Counted from the first letter of the stretch, positions 31,879 to 41,140 are shown. The stretch: DNA of 46,224 nt from Lachnoclostridium sp. UBA5725 (GCA_002419585.1 DIGJ01000025.1:3095-49318), one strand, 5' to 3'. Program-made: numbers and translations. Notes: a model not told the origin generated them from the letters alone.

Positions 31879-32562
31879 ATGAAACCAAGAATCTCAAATC
31901 TCATTTGGGGATTATTCTTTGTAATACTCGGCGTTGGATTTGCCGGAAATGCATTTGGCTATTGGAACTTTACTTTATTTTTTGATGGATGGTGGACATT
32001 ATTCATTATTATTCCTTGTCTTATATCCATTGTTCAAAACGGACCGAACACCGGCTCCATCATCGGTCTGCTCATCGGTTTACTACTGTTGATGACAAGG
32101 CAGAATATCTTAGACGGCGAATTAATTGGCAAATTAATTGTTCCTATGATCTTTGTTATTATTGGTCTTGGTATTATGTTTGCGAATACACTTAGAGGGC
32201 CTCGTCCCACGCAAGCTGAATACACGAAGATGAATAACGGAAACAGACATTACACTGCAACCTTTTCCGGACAAAACATTCACTGCGATAACGAAGTTTT
32301 TGAAGGTGCTAGCATCGATGCCGTTTTTGGATCTGTGACCCTAAGACTTGATCAGGCAATTATCAATGAAGATGTTATCATTAGCTGCAATGCGACCTTC
32401 GGTGGTGTAGAAATCTATCTTCCAAGTGATGTTAATGTGAAAGTAGCAACTACACCAATCTTTGGTGGTGTTAGCAACAAACGGAGAAACTTTGCAAATC
32501 CTAGTGCTCCAACGGTTTACATCAATGCAACCTGTATGTTTGGAGGTGTTGACATAAAATGA
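31879..32562 (+). CDS. LiaF-like membrane protein (DUF5668 plus LiaF C-terminal domain)
   Basis: A 227-residue protein with about four transmembrane segments in residues 1-115 (DUF5668-type start ISNLIWGLFFVILGVGFAGNAFGYW) and a soluble C-terminal domain with repeated VFGSVTLRL, ATFGGVEIYLP, PIFGGVSN and CMFGGVDI strands, the pattern of the LiaF C-terminal domain. LiaF proteins modulate cell-envelope stress signalling. AAGGAGG precedes the ATG. It overlaps the DUF4097 gene by 4 bp (ATGA), indicating translational coupling. No LiaRS pair is adjacent; the kinase and regulator at 36959-39191 are not of LiaRS type. Confidence 0.87.
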   Translation: MKPRISNLIWGLFFVILGVGFAGNAFGYWNFTLFFDGWWTLFIIIPCLISIVQNGPNTGSIIGLLIGLLLLMTRQNILDGELIGKLIVPMIFVIIGLGIMFANTLRGPRPTQAEYTKMNNGNRHYTATFSGQNIHCDNEVFEGASIDAVFGSVTLRLDQAIINEDVIISCNATFGGVEIYLPSDVNVKVATTPIFGGVSNKRRNFANPSAPTVYINATCMFGGVDIK

Positions 32563-33575
32563 GTTCAGGACAAAAAATCATTAAGATTATCGCAACTATC
32601 TTTGCAGTCTTTTTAGCCGTTTCCATTATCGGAGGCATTGTTGGCGGAATCTTTTTTGCCCTTAATATTGATACCAAAAAAGATAGATCGACCGTAACCG
32701 AATCCGATTTAACCATTTCTGATGAAGGATTTCACTATAATGATGATGAAAATGGGATTCATATTAATATGGGTGGCAACCAGGGTGAGCAAGCTGGCGA
32801 ACAAGCTGGAGAAAGTGCAGGATATAATGACATGGCAAATTATGAAACCTATGATTTTACACAGACCTACGTTGGCGTAACAGACCTTGACATACAGGCA
32901 ACTATCAATAGTGTCATTTTAACAGAAGGAACCGAGTTTCGTGTTAGCATGAAAAATGTTAGCACAAACTGTAAAGTATATGAAGATGATGGTGTTTTAA
33001 CCGTAGAGGATACCAGTCACTCTGGACGTTCTTTTCTTTCCTGGGTTGGTGATGTGCTTGACGGAAAAGGCTTAAGTAGCCTAAAAGGTGGTACTATTAC
33101 CGTTACCTATCCAAAGGGATTTGTTGCTAAAAGTTGTGACATAGAAGCTGGTACGGGCTCCGTACAGATGAGCAATTTACAGGCAAATGAGTTAGACATT
33201 GAAGCTGGCACTGGTTCTATTACCGGAGATAATGTTATAGTTGGATATATGGATTTAGAGTGTGGCACTGGATCGGTTGATTTTGCAAATTCCTCCTTTG
33301 CCGGAACGGATATTGAAGCTGGTACGGGTTCCATCACAATCACCGGAAAAATGACCGGACAAAACACAATCCAATGTGGTGTAGGTTCTGTATATTTAGG
33401 GCTTGTAGATTCTAAGGAGTCCTATAAAATGGATCTCGAAAAAGGTTTAGGAAATATTACAATCGATGGTTCTTCCTATTCCTCTATCTCCTCCTCAACA
33501 CCTACTGCTGCCAACAGCCTTTCCATCGAAGGCGGAATCGGCAATGTTACCATTGATTTTGCAAAACAGTTTTAA
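32559..33575 (+). CDS. Membrane-anchored DUF4097 beta-repeat protein
   Basis: A 338-residue protein: one N-terminal membrane segment (about residues 8-30), a Gly/Glu-rich linker (GGNQGEQAGEQAGESAGYN) and a DUF4097-type region of stacked strands. From residue 190 on, the unit IEAGTGSI recurs about every 20 residues (IEAGTGSV, IEAGTGSI, LECGTGSV, IEAGTGSI, IQCGVGSV, LEKGLGNI, IEGGIGNV), which should fold as a right-handed beta-helix. The function is not known; pairing with the LiaF-like gene suggests an envelope-stress role. Its 3' end overlaps the convergent YtvI-like gene by 29 bp. Confidence 0.87.
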   Translation: MSSGQKIIKIIATIFAVFLAVSIIGGIVGGIFFALNIDTKKDRSTVTESDLTISDEGFHYNDDENGIHINMGGNQGEQAGEQAGESAGYNDMANYETYDFTQTYVGVTDLDIQATINSVILTEGTEFRVSMKNVSTNCKVYEDDGVLTVEDTSHSGRSFLSWVGDVLDGKGLSSLKGGTITVTYPKGFVAKSCDIEAGTGSVQMSNLQANELDIEAGTGSITGDNVIVGYMDLECGTGSVDFANSSFAGTDIEAGTGSITITGKMTGQNTIQCGVGSVYLGLVDSKESYKMDLEKGLGNITIDGSSYSSISSSTPTAANSLSIEGGIGNVTIDFAKQF

Positions 33576-34566
33576 CAATCATTAAGGCAATCGGCCCTAG
33601 AATAAAGCCGAACACCCCAAAGAGCTGCACTCCAGCGTACATGGACATAATGGTGAAAATTGGCTTTATTCCAATCTGATTGCCTATTATTTTTGCTTCC
33701 ACCCATTCCCTGACTACTTGACAAATAACATACAGTGTAAATAATACGGCTGCCCCAAGCCAGTTCCCTCGGAATAATTCAAAAATAGCCCACGGTATTA
33801 GAATAAGCCCACTCCCCAATACAGGAAATGCATCAAAAACACTGACAAATAACCCCAGAATGATGGCATATGAATTTCCAATGAGAATAAAACCTACGGA
33901 GCATACACTAAATACAACACTCATAATAATTAACTGTGCTTTTCCATATGCCATACCAATTTCACCAAGTCCTTTAAACACTTTACTTCCGTGTTGGTAT
34001 ACCCAAGATTCTTCATAAATTATCTTTAATTCATCCATATCCTTTATGATCAAAATCATCCCCCAAATGACAACGAAAATACACCAAAAAATACCAAAAA
34101 TCCTGCCAAATTCTGAAATGGTATTCCATGAGATGTTGGAAAAATGATTTTTACCTTGCGTAATTATGGCATCCCATTTTTCTTGCACAAATTTTAAAGC
34201 AGACCCCTCACTCATCGAAAACGTTGTATCACAGCACGAGCAGATGGATTCGATACGTTTCATGATTCTAAGCTCATAAACCGGCATCATACGTGCTAAT
34301 TTTTGAACCTGAAAGAAAACACTTTTACATAGTTTAAAAATACCAAACCCCAAAATAGAAAGAATGGCCGCCATCAACAAAGGAATTGAAATTGCCTTTG
34401 ATATGTTCCACTTCTTTTTTAGACTAGCTACCAACGGATATAGTAATCGAGCAAAAAAATAAGAGAACAAAAAAGGAACTACAAGTGGCAAGAGGTACCG
34501 AATTGCTCCATATACCGCCACTGTAGTTCCAATCATATACCACAGTTCTTTTACGTCTTGTTTCAT
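33547..34566 (-). CDS. AI-2E family transporter, YtvI-like sporulation membrane protein
   Basis: A 339-residue polytopic membrane protein of the PerM/AI-2E transporter superfamily with about seven to eight hydrophobic segments; the C-terminal GLFVSVFDAFPVLGSGLILIPWAI and EPI-like region (IGNQIGIKPIFTIMSMYAGVQLFGVFGFILGPI) are typical. Clostridial members of this length are often called sporulation protein YtvI. Substrate unknown. Of the clustered starts the ATG at 34566 has GAGG at 9 nt. The 3' end overlaps the DUF4097 gene on the other strand by 29 bp. Confidence 0.86.
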   Translation of the reverse strand: MKQDVKELWYMIGTTVAVYGAIRYLLPLVVPFLFSYFFARLLYPLVASLKKKWNISKAISIPLLMAAILSILGFGIFKLCKSVFFQVQKLARMMPVYELRIMKRIESICSCCDTTFSMSEGSALKFVQEKWDAIITQGKNHFSNISWNTISEFGRIFGIFWCIFVVIWGMILIIKDMDELKIIYEESWVYQHGSKVFKGLGEIGMAYGKAQLIIMSVVFSVCSVGFILIGNSYAIILGLFVSVFDAFPVLGSGLILIPWAIFELFRGNWLGAAVLFTLYVICQVVREWVEAKIIGNQIGIKPIFTIMSMYAGVQLFGVFGFILGPIALMIVKTVLQNQW

Positions 34567-34627
34567 CGCCATACACCTCACATGGAAATAAGTATCTGTA
34601 AGGCATGTCGTTTTTATACCAGGACGA

Positions 34628-35332
34628 TTAATTTTTTAATGTAAATAAATCAAAGGGTTCTCCCTCCGGAAATAAGGTAAATTTCACTTTACGTTTTGTA
34701 ATCGGATGTGTAAATCCCAATTGATAAGCATATAATCCCATACGGCTAAAGCCTGCTTTATCCTGAAACAACGGATTATACTTTGTATCACCCCAGATAC
34801 CACCTAAATGGGTTGCCATCTGCAGGCGTATCTGATGATGTCTGCCTGTCTTAAGTTCCACTTCAACAAGGGAGCATTCTGCTTTTACCTCTTTGATCTG
34901 GTAAAACAATTCTGCTTTCTTACCATTCTTGTCCTGTGCAGTAGTAATACGTGAACAATTTGTTCTCGCATCTTTTACAAGATAGTCTCTCAGTTGTGTT
35001 GGCTCTTTTCGAAGATCTTTCGTTCCATCGTAATTTAACACGGCCAGATACCGTTTCTTCATATCGTTACCACGAACACTTTCGCTTAGCCTTTTAGCTG
35101 CAAGCGGTGTCTTGGCAAACACCATGATACCACCTACCGGACGATCCAAGCGATGAATCAATCCAATATAGGGCTCTCCTTTTTTTGGATCCTTTTCAAA
35201 CAAGTAATTTTTTAACCGGTTTACCATATCATAGTCACCAGTTTTATCACTCTGGGAAGGTATGCCAGAAGGTTTTTCACATACGATGATATCGTTATCT
35301 TCAAATAGAATATTAATCTCGATTTGTTTCAT
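34628..35332 (-). CDS. RluA-family pseudouridine synthase
   Basis: Isomerises uridine to pseudouridine in rRNA or tRNA. The 234-residue protein has the catalytic motif GLIHRLDRPVGGIMVFAKT (about residues 58-76, catalytic Asp in HRLDR), an N-terminal start EDNDIIVCEKPSGIP and the late KTGRHHQIRLQMATHLGGIWGDTKY motif of the RluA/RluC group, without an S4 domain. The target base cannot be told. It starts only 3 nt after the metK stop and has only a weak ribosome binding site, so it is probably translated by coupling with metK and falls under the SAM riboswitch. Confidence 0.93.
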   Translation of the reverse strand: MKQIEINILFEDNDIIVCEKPSGIPSQSDKTGDYDMVNRLKNYLFEKDPKKGEPYIGLIHRLDRPVGGIMVFAKTPLAAKRLSESVRGNDMKKRYLAVLNYDGTKDLRKEPTQLRDYLVKDARTNCSRITTAQDKNGKKAELFYQIKEVKAECSLVEVELKTGRHHQIRLQMATHLGGIWGDTKYNPLFQDKAGFSRMGLYAYQLGFTHPITKRKVKFTLFPEGEPFDLFTLKN

Positions 35333-35335
35333 AAA

Positions 35336-36523
35336 TTATAAATATTTCTTAAGAACATCCACTTTGTCCAATGTTTCCCATGGCAAGGATAGATCATTTC
35401 TGCCAAAATGGCCATAAGCTGCAGTTTGATTGTAGATTGGTCTTCTTAAGTCTAACATCTTAATAATTCCTGCTGGACGAAGGTCAAAATTATCACGAAT
35501 AACGGCAACAAGTGCTTCATCTTTTAACTTACCAGTTCCAAAGGTATCTACCATAACGGAAGTAGGCTGAGCAACACCAATTGCATAAGATAACTGGATT
35601 TCGCACTTATCCGCCAAACCTGCCGCAACAATATTTTTAGCTACATAACGAGCTGCATAGGCTGCGGAACGGTCTACCTTTGTACAATCCTTACCAGAGA
35701 AAGCCCCGCCGCCATGACGTGCATAGCCGCCATACGTATCAACGATAATCTTACGTCCGGTTAATCCACTGTCACCATTTGGGCCACCGATAACAAAACG
35801 TCCCGTTGGATTAATAAAGTATTTCGTATTATCATCGACTAATTCCTGAGGAATTACTGCATCAATTACGTATTTTCTAATATCTTTATGAATTTGTTCC
35901 TGTGTAATATCCTCTGCATGCTGGGATGAAATTACCACTGCATTGATATGAACTGGTTTGCCGTTTTCATCGTATTCTACAGTGACCTGACATTTTCCAT
36001 CTGGACGCAAATAAGAAAGTGTTCCATCCTTACGAACCTGTGTTAACTTTCTAGTTAATTTATGAGCAAGTGCAATTGGATAAGGAAGATATTCAACGGT
36101 TTCATTGGTAGCATAACCAAACATCATACCCTGATCTCCTGCACCGATTGCTTCAATATCTTCATCCGTCATTGTCATTTCTTTTGCTTCCAAAGCTTTA
36201 TCAACACCCATTGCGATATCTTTTGACTGTTCATCCAGTGCAACAATAACACCGCAAGTATTTGCATCAAAACCTTTTTCGGATGCATCATATCCAATTT
36301 CACGAATGGTATCGCGAACGATTTTTTGAATATCGACATAACCTTTTGTTGTAACTTCTCCCATAACCAACACTAAACCAGTTGTAATGGCTGTTTCACA
36401 AGCAACACGGCTCATTGGGTCCTGCTCCATAAGCGCATCTAATACCGCATCCGAAATCTGATCACAGATTTTGTCAGGATGTCCTTCTGTTACAGATTCT
36501 GATGTAAATAATAATTTCTCCAT
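35336..36523 (-). CDS. metK: S-adenosylmethionine synthetase
   Basis: Makes SAM from methionine and ATP. The 395-residue protein begins MEKLLFTSESVTEGHPDKICDQ, contains GAGDQGMMFGYA (about residues 117-128) and GGGAFSGKDCTKVDRSAAYAARY (about 264-286), the two PROSITE-type MetK signatures. ATG 36523 follows AAAGGAGG; the 24-residue in-frame upstream extension is not part of the family. A SAM-I riboswitch in the leader gives feedback control by the product. Confidence 0.97.
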   Translation of the reverse strand: MEKLLFTSESVTEGHPDKICDQISDAVLDALMEQDPMSRVACETAITTGLVLVMGEVTTKGYVDIQKIVRDTIREIGYDASEKGFDANTCGVIVALDEQSKDIAMGVDKALEAKEMTMTDEDIEAIGAGDQGMMFGYATNETVEYLPYPIALAHKLTRKLTQVRKDGTLSYLRPDGKCQVTVEYDENGKPVHINAVVISSQHAEDITQEQIHKDIRKYVIDAVIPQELVDDNTKYFINPTGRFVIGGPNGDSGLTGRKIIVDTYGGYARHGGGAFSGKDCTKVDRSAAYAARYVAKNIVAAGLADKCEIQLSYAIGVAQPTSVMVDTFGTGKLKDEALVAVIRDNFDLRPAGIIKMLDLRRPIYNQTAAYGHFGRNDLSLPWETLDKVDVLKKYL

Positions 36524-36579
36524 TAGAAATCCTCCTTTGATTTTGGCATTATTATTTCTCTTAACTAAAATTAGTATAC

Positions 36580-36743
36580 AAAAAGGGTCCATCATAAGAT
36601 GGACCCGATTATTTTATCTAATCAAATCCTCTTATTGTTCGACCTGTATAAACAGGATTTACTCGCTTAGATTGGCACCTTCCTATGACGGGGTTGCCGT
36701 GGTTTCGCAGAGCCTTAACTCTCCACCACTCTGAATAAGAGAA
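36580..36743 (-). ncRNA. SAM-I riboswitch (S-box) of metK
   Basis: On the minus strand the aptamer runs from about 36743 to 36627: CTCTTATTCAGAGTGGTGGA, then GGCTCTGCGAAACCACGGCA, then AACC and GGAAGGTGCCAA, all S-box signatures, closed by P1 (CTCTTAT with ATAAGAG). A terminator follows with stem GGGTCCATC / GATGGACCC (36585-36606) and a five-T run. SAM binding should promote termination and shut off metK and the pseudouridine synthase gene. Confidence 0.96.
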
Positions 36744-36769
36744 ATAATAATATTCTATTGTACGGCACA

Positions 36770-36798
36770 AGTTTACTCTGTTTCGAACAATTCGTCAA
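36770..36798 (-). promoter_or_regulatory. Promoter of the metK S-box transcript
   Basis: Minus strand TTGACG (36793-36798), 17-nt spacer, TAAACT (36770-36775), about 25 nt before the aptamer. Confidence 0.68.
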
Positions 36799-36958
36799 GC
36801 ACTTTATATTTATTAACGCAAATTGGAGGCTAAATTAATAAAAAGTTTAGAAATCTCCCACTTACTTTATGTGTAATCCACTCCGTTATATGGTATACTG
36901 TTTCCAAAAGGTAGATATTTCATACCAATATTGCATATTAGAAACGAGGATAGAATGT

Positions 36959-38506
36959 ATGAAAATACGAGAACGATTAGTCATCGCATTTTTAATCATT
37001 ATCACCATCCCGGTTATATTAATTGTTGCTGTTGGAGGTGCAATCATCTCTCATCAGATGAATGCCATTCAACAATCCTATGATGTAGAATCCAATACCA
37101 TAGAGATTCTTATCAATCCCATTCAGGTATTTAACCGACTGACCGACAGCATTTTTAAAACCATACAAGAACAAAGCAAAGAGAATCCCGATCAGTTTTT
37201 GAATCAAACATATCTGGATACTCTGAATGTTGAATTAACCTCCAAATTCTCCTATCTGGTGGTGGAACATAACGGTTCCTTCTCCTACATCGGTAACACG
37301 GATGAATTTGAACCAATTTGTAGCAGTGTTCCAGATTACGGTTCCGATAGCACAAATATAGATGGTGGATTTTATATTAGCGGAAGCAATGCTTCTTTAT
37401 TAAAACAGCAGGATTTCTATTTTACCGATGGTACAAAGGGATCTGTTTTTCTTATCACTTCACTTGACACGATATTACCGCAGTTGCAAGCTTCTGCCAT
37501 TCAATTTATCACTTCATTTATTTTAATCATTTGTTTCACCGCTGTTATATTAGTTCTTTGGATATACCAAGGGATTATTCGTCCTCTCAACACCCTTCGA
37601 ATTGCGACAAATCAAATGCGTGAGGGAAATTTAAGTTATGAAGTAAAAGCAGAATCAAATGATGAGATTGGCGAACTTTGCGAAGATTTTGATAAAATGC
37701 GAATACGGATGAAAGAATTAATTGAAAGCCGTATGTTATACGAAGAAACGACAAGGGAATTGATTAGTAATATCTCCCACGATTTAAAGACACCACTTAC
37801 TGCAATCAAAGGTTATGCAGAAGGAATTATTGATGGCGTAGCAGATTCCCCAGAAAAAATGGATCGCTATTTAAGAACCATTTATACCAAAGCAAATGAT
37901 ATGACGGTACTGGTAGACGAGCTTTCCTTCTATTCTAAGATTGATACCAACTCGATGCCATACAATTTTATAGCCATCAACATAAACAACTATTTTAACG
38001 ATTGTATCAATGAACTAACGCTTGACTTAGAAGTTAAAAATATTGATTTGGGATATTTTAATTTTGTCGATAGCGAACAAGAAGTTTGGGCAGATGCAGA
38101 ACAGCTAAAGAGAGTGATCAATAACATTATTGGCAATTCTTCCAAATATATTGATAAACCACGCGGAATCATTAATATTCGTATTCAAGATGCCAATGAC
38201 TTTATCCTTGTCTCCATTGAGGATAATGGAAAAGGGATTGATTCATCGGAAGAAGCACAGATTTTTGAACGTTTTTATCGAACCGATGCTTCTAGAAACT
38301 CTTCAAAGGGCGGTACTGGACTGGGACTTGCCATTTCAAAGAAAATTATCGAGGAGCATGGTGGAAAAATCTGGGCTACCGGAAAGCTCAACGTAGGAAC
38401 CACGATATATTTTACATTAGTAAAACGCAACGATGAGGTAATTGAGCCTGAAAAAGTTGCTCCAACAAAATTTATAAATCGAAAGGAACGAGTAAAACAT
38501 GAATAG
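36959..38506 (+). CDS. Sensor histidine kinase
   Basis: A 515-residue membrane kinase. TM1 is at about residues 9-30 and TM2 at 181-203, bracketing a 150-residue extracytoplasmic sensor; a HAMP domain follows (about 203-255), then HisKA with phospho-acceptor His274 in NISHDLKTPLTAIKGYAEG and a HATPase domain with N box (NIIGNSSKYI), G1 (VSIEDNGKGI) and G2 (GGTGLGLAISKKIIEEHGG). ATG 36959 follows GAGG; the 30-residue in-frame upstream extension is rejected. It overlaps the response regulator gene by 8 bp. The ligand is unknown. Confidence 0.95.
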   Translation: MKIRERLVIAFLIIITIPVILIVAVGGAIISHQMNAIQQSYDVESNTIEILINPIQVFNRLTDSIFKTIQEQSKENPDQFLNQTYLDTLNVELTSKFSYLVVEHNGSFSYIGNTDEFEPICSSVPDYGSDSTNIDGGFYISGSNASLLKQQDFYFTDGTKGSVFLITSLDTILPQLQASAIQFITSFILIICFTAVILVLWIYQGIIRPLNTLRIATNQMREGNLSYEVKAESNDEIGELCEDFDKMRIRMKELIESRMLYEETTRELISNISHDLKTPLTAIKGYAEGIIDGVADSPEKMDRYLRTIYTKANDMTVLVDELSFYSKIDTNSMPYNFIAININNYFNDCINELTLDLEVKNIDLGYFNFVDSEQEVWADAEQLKRVINNIIGNSSKYIDKPRGIINIRIQDANDFILVSIEDNGKGIDSSEEAQIFERFYRTDASRNSSKGGTGLGLAISKKIIEEHGGKIWATGKLNVGTTIYFTLVKRNDEVIEPEKVAPTKFINRKERVKHE

Positions 38507-39191
38507 AATACTAATTATAGAAGATGAATTAGCCATAGCAGAGCTTGAAAAAGACTATTTAGAATTAAGTGACTTTGAAGTGGCGATTGAAACAAAAGGA
38601 GATACTGGCCTTAAGCGTGCCCTGGAAGAAGATTTTAATCTGGTGATTCTAGACTTGATGCTTCCAAATGTAGATGGTTTTGAAATCTGCAAACAGATTC
38701 GTAGCGAAAAAAATACGCCGATTATTATGGTGTCAGCCAAAAAGGACGACATTGATAAAATTCGAGGTCTTGGCCTTGGAGCAGATGATTATATGACAAA
38801 ACCATTTAGTCCCAGTGAACTAGTCGCCAGAGTAAAAGCTCACCTAGCTCGTTATGAGCGACTCATTGGTTCTGGTTGCAAGGATTCAAACGAAATCGTT
38901 GAAATTCGCGGAATCAAAATTGACAAAACAGCAAGACGCGTTTATATAAATGACGAAGAAAAGATTTTTACAACCAAGGAGTTTGACTTGCTAACCTTTT
39001 TAGCTTCCAATCCGAATCATGTGTATACCAAAGAAGAGCTTTTCCAGGAAATCTGGGATATGGAATCCATCGGTGATATTGCTACCGTAACGGTTCACAT
39101 AAAGAAAATTCGAGAAAAGATAGAAGTGAATACTTCAAAACCTCAGTTTATCGAGACAATCTGGGGTGTTGGATACCGCTTCAAAATCTAA
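38499..39191 (+). CDS. OmpR-family response regulator
   Basis: A 230-residue regulator: receiver domain (residues 1-118) with phospho-acceptor Asp52 in LVILDLMLP, the acidic pair at Glu8-Asp9 and Lys101 in DDYMTKPF; then a winged-helix DNA-binding domain (about 130-228) with FTTKEFDLLTFLASNP and TVTVHIKKIREKIE. It is the partner of the kinase whose 3' end it overlaps by 8 bp. Targets are unknown; the lipoprotein/XRE genes downstream face the other way. Confidence 0.95.
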   Translation: MNRILIIEDELAIAELEKDYLELSDFEVAIETKGDTGLKRALEEDFNLVILDLMLPNVDGFEICKQIRSEKNTPIIMVSAKKDDIDKIRGLGLGADDYMTKPFSPSELVARVKAHLARYERLIGSGCKDSNEIVEIRGIKIDKTARRVYINDEEKIFTTKEFDLLTFLASNPNHVYTKEELFQEIWDMESIGDIATVTVHIKKIREKIEVNTSKPQFIETIWGVGYRFKI

Positions 39192-39294
39192 CCAAAAATT
39201 AATGGCTGTTACAAAACAATATACGCTCTGTTCAATTCGCAAGCCACTGCTCAAATATAATATGCTCAAAACTCAACACGATTGTCTATTTATT

Positions 39295-39471
39295 GTGTGG
39301 CGCCTACGAGTGTATGCATATTTTTCTTATGCTCCCTAATTTGCTGTTTGTTTAAAAAGTGAAGCTGTCTGACGAGCGTATTCTAGCGAGGAGTTCTTCA
39401 CTTTTCAAACTGTACTTAAGCAAATTAAGGGGTATTAGAAAAATAACATATACGAGTCCGAAGCCAACACG
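39295..39471. repeat. About 175-nt imperfect foldback
   Basis: The left arm (39295-39364) and the right arm (about 39398-39471) are inverted copies at roughly 70% identity by eye, sharing TATTTTTCTWATRC, CCTAATTTGCT-like and AAAAGTGAAG blocks. It fills most of the 344-nt gene-free gap after the response regulator. No coding potential is seen. Confidence 0.7.
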
Positions 39472-39535
39472 ATATTTTTGAAACCCAAGGTCCTGTCAAC
39501 AACCTAAAATAAAAAAATTACCTAAACATTCTCTA

Positions 39536-40021
39536 TTACCCATTGGTTAAAGAAACCAAAAAATCTATAGTCTCATCCGAGCTATCAAAATAATACGTCA
39601 AGTACTCAGAAGGAACCGTGAAATTTTTCACAGCGTCAGGCGATACCTGTGTTTTTATTATATTCGTGTCTTTGTATACTGTAATCTCCGATATTTTTTC
39701 CAAAGTCCCATCGTTATTCATCGCCACAGGCTTTTTATAAGACGTGAAAATGTAAAGCGGTTTATGGCCTTCCAACTTTTCTTGTATCTTCTCTTGCTGA
39801 TCCATATAATCATCATCCCACTGTTCTTCACAAGCGGTTTTTTGATTAAACTCTAGTAAGCCTTCTTTATCTTCAATGGTATTTATTAATGTATTATCCA
39901 CCCCAGAATATACTTCTATCCTTGCAAGCTGTTGCCCTGCTTTCGTACTTTTAGACGCGCACCCATCTAAAACTGTAATTAGTGATAATAATGCGATAAT
40001 TATAATTAATTTTTTATTCAT
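39536..40021 (-). CDS. Small lipoprotein of unknown function
   Basis: A 161-residue predicted lipoprotein: MNKKLIIIIALLSLITVLDG then Cys21 in LDGCAS (lipobox). The mature part has a beta-rich region with RIEVYSGVDNTLINTIEDKE and a late PSEYLTYYFDSS segment, without a family I can name. The gene overlaps the end of the XRE regulator gene by 8 bp, so both are on one transcript. The ATG at 40021 follows GTAGAGGATCAA. A sensor or accessory role for the membrane regulator is possible but only inferred from the coupling. Confidence 0.75.
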   Translation of the reverse strand: MNKKLIIIIALLSLITVLDGCASKSTKAGQQLARIEVYSGVDNTLINTIEDKEGLLEFNQKTACEEQWDDDYMDQQEKIQEKLEGHKPLYIFTSYKKPVAMNNDGTLEKISEITVYKDTNIIKTQVSPDAVKNFTVPSEYLTYYFDSSDETIDFLVSLTNG

Positions 40022-40913
40022 TTGATCCTCTACCTTCCAAAAGTAATTTACACACGGCAACCAATAAAATGCAGAACAACGCAATAATCGGCATGACTGG
40101 ACTCCAAGCATTTGTAACTATCCCAATTATCACTGCAATGGCAGTTACAGGCAAAGCCACATATATCCATCTAAAAGCACCCTTCTTATTCTTTTTTTCC
40201 ATATACACCGCATTTTGTGCAATCATGTTTTCCGCGTGAAGGGACAACCCTGCAAGGATAAAAAGTGATACGCAGGTTGCCAGTAATATCCATGTAAGCG
40301 AATCTCCCATATTGTCACTATAATTCATAACGATTTGTGTGAATTGCGGACCAAGAACCAATAAGATAACTCCAGCAATTATCATTACAGCATATTGCTT
40401 GCTGTTTTTCTCTTGTTCTTCTCTAAACGCTTTGATTGTTGCATCATCAAAGCAAAGTTGCTTCGTACCAATCTCTCTATAGCGTTTTGGTTGGAAACCA
40501 TTCCATATAAGCACCGAAATTCCCACTGCAATACTTACCCAATATAATATCTGCGCTGTCTGATTGTAATTAAAAATATTGTTGAACAAATTTGATAATA
40601 TAATGAAACAAACACCTATTGTTATTCTTTTTGCTCCATGACGCTTGTAGGAAAGAAATCCATCTATCATTTCGCGACTGACATAATACCCTAAATCCGG
40701 CTGCTCCTCCACATCATAATCATCTTTAAGCAAATAATCAAGGGTAACACCAAAGATCGTACTAATTTGCTTCAATTTATCCGTTTCTGGAAACCCTTGT
40801 CCGCTTTCCCATTTACTAACGGATTGCCTCGATACATTAAGTTGTTGGGCAATCTCCTCTTGGGAAAAGCTATGTTCTTTTCGCAGTGCTTTTAGCTTTT
40901 GACTGAAAGTCAT
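40014..40913 (-). CDS. XRE-family regulator with C-terminal membrane domain
   Basis: A 299-residue protein: residues 1-65 form an HTH_3 domain (FSQKLKALRKEHSFSQEEIAQQLNVSRQSVSKWESGQGFPETDKL), and from about residue 115 there are five to six hydrophobic segments (for example ITIGVCFIILSNLF and AVMIIAGVILLVLG). Membrane-bound XRE regulators of this layout are frequent in Clostridia with unknown signals. ATG 40913 follows GAGGTGGAGA; the 30-residue upstream extension runs through a GCGCA twin-core element and is rejected. Confidence 0.88.
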   Translation of the reverse strand: MTFSQKLKALRKEHSFSQEEIAQQLNVSRQSVSKWESGQGFPETDKLKQISTIFGVTLDYLLKDDYDVEEQPDLGYYVSREMIDGFLSYKRHGAKRITIGVCFIILSNLFNNIFNYNQTAQILYWVSIAVGISVLIWNGFQPKRYREIGTKQLCFDDATIKAFREEQEKNSKQYAVMIIAGVILLVLGPQFTQIVMNYSDNMGDSLTWILLATCVSLFILAGLSLHAENMIAQNAVYMEKKNKKGAFRWIYVALPVTAIAVIIGIVTNAWSPVMPIIALFCILLVAVCKLLLEGRGSNE

Positions 40914-40928
40914 TCTCCACCTCATTTC

Positions 40929-40947
40929 TGCGCTGCTTTTTGCGCAT
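40929..40947 (-). repeat. GCGCA twin-core element, copy D
   Basis: Minus strand: ATGCGCAAAAAGCAGCGCA, then GAAATGAGG and the XRE start at 40913. The cores are 7 nt apart; linker and Shine-Dalgarno match copies A-C and the half copy before ispE. Confidence 0.75.
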
Positions 40948-41053
40948 CTAACTTTCTTTTTTATACGTTCAGTATAAGCGCTCAATTTGTTTTTTACCAC
41001 CAATTTTAAGTTGCATCCTGTTAAAATTTGGTTGCTTTTGATTAAAAACAGTT

Positions 41054-41079
41054 AAAAACCGGGTGTTTTAAACACCCGG
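41054..41079 (-). terminator. Terminator of the dapF-metY-GNAT genes
   Basis: A perfect palindromic stem CCGGGTGTTT / AAACACCCGG (41059-41079), followed on the minus strand by TTTTT. It lies 60 nt after the GNAT stop codon. Confidence 0.88.
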
Positions 41080-41140
41080 CCATTTATTTTTACAATTCTT
41101 TAAGTTTAAAATTTATTCACTTTTGCATAGATCGTATCTT

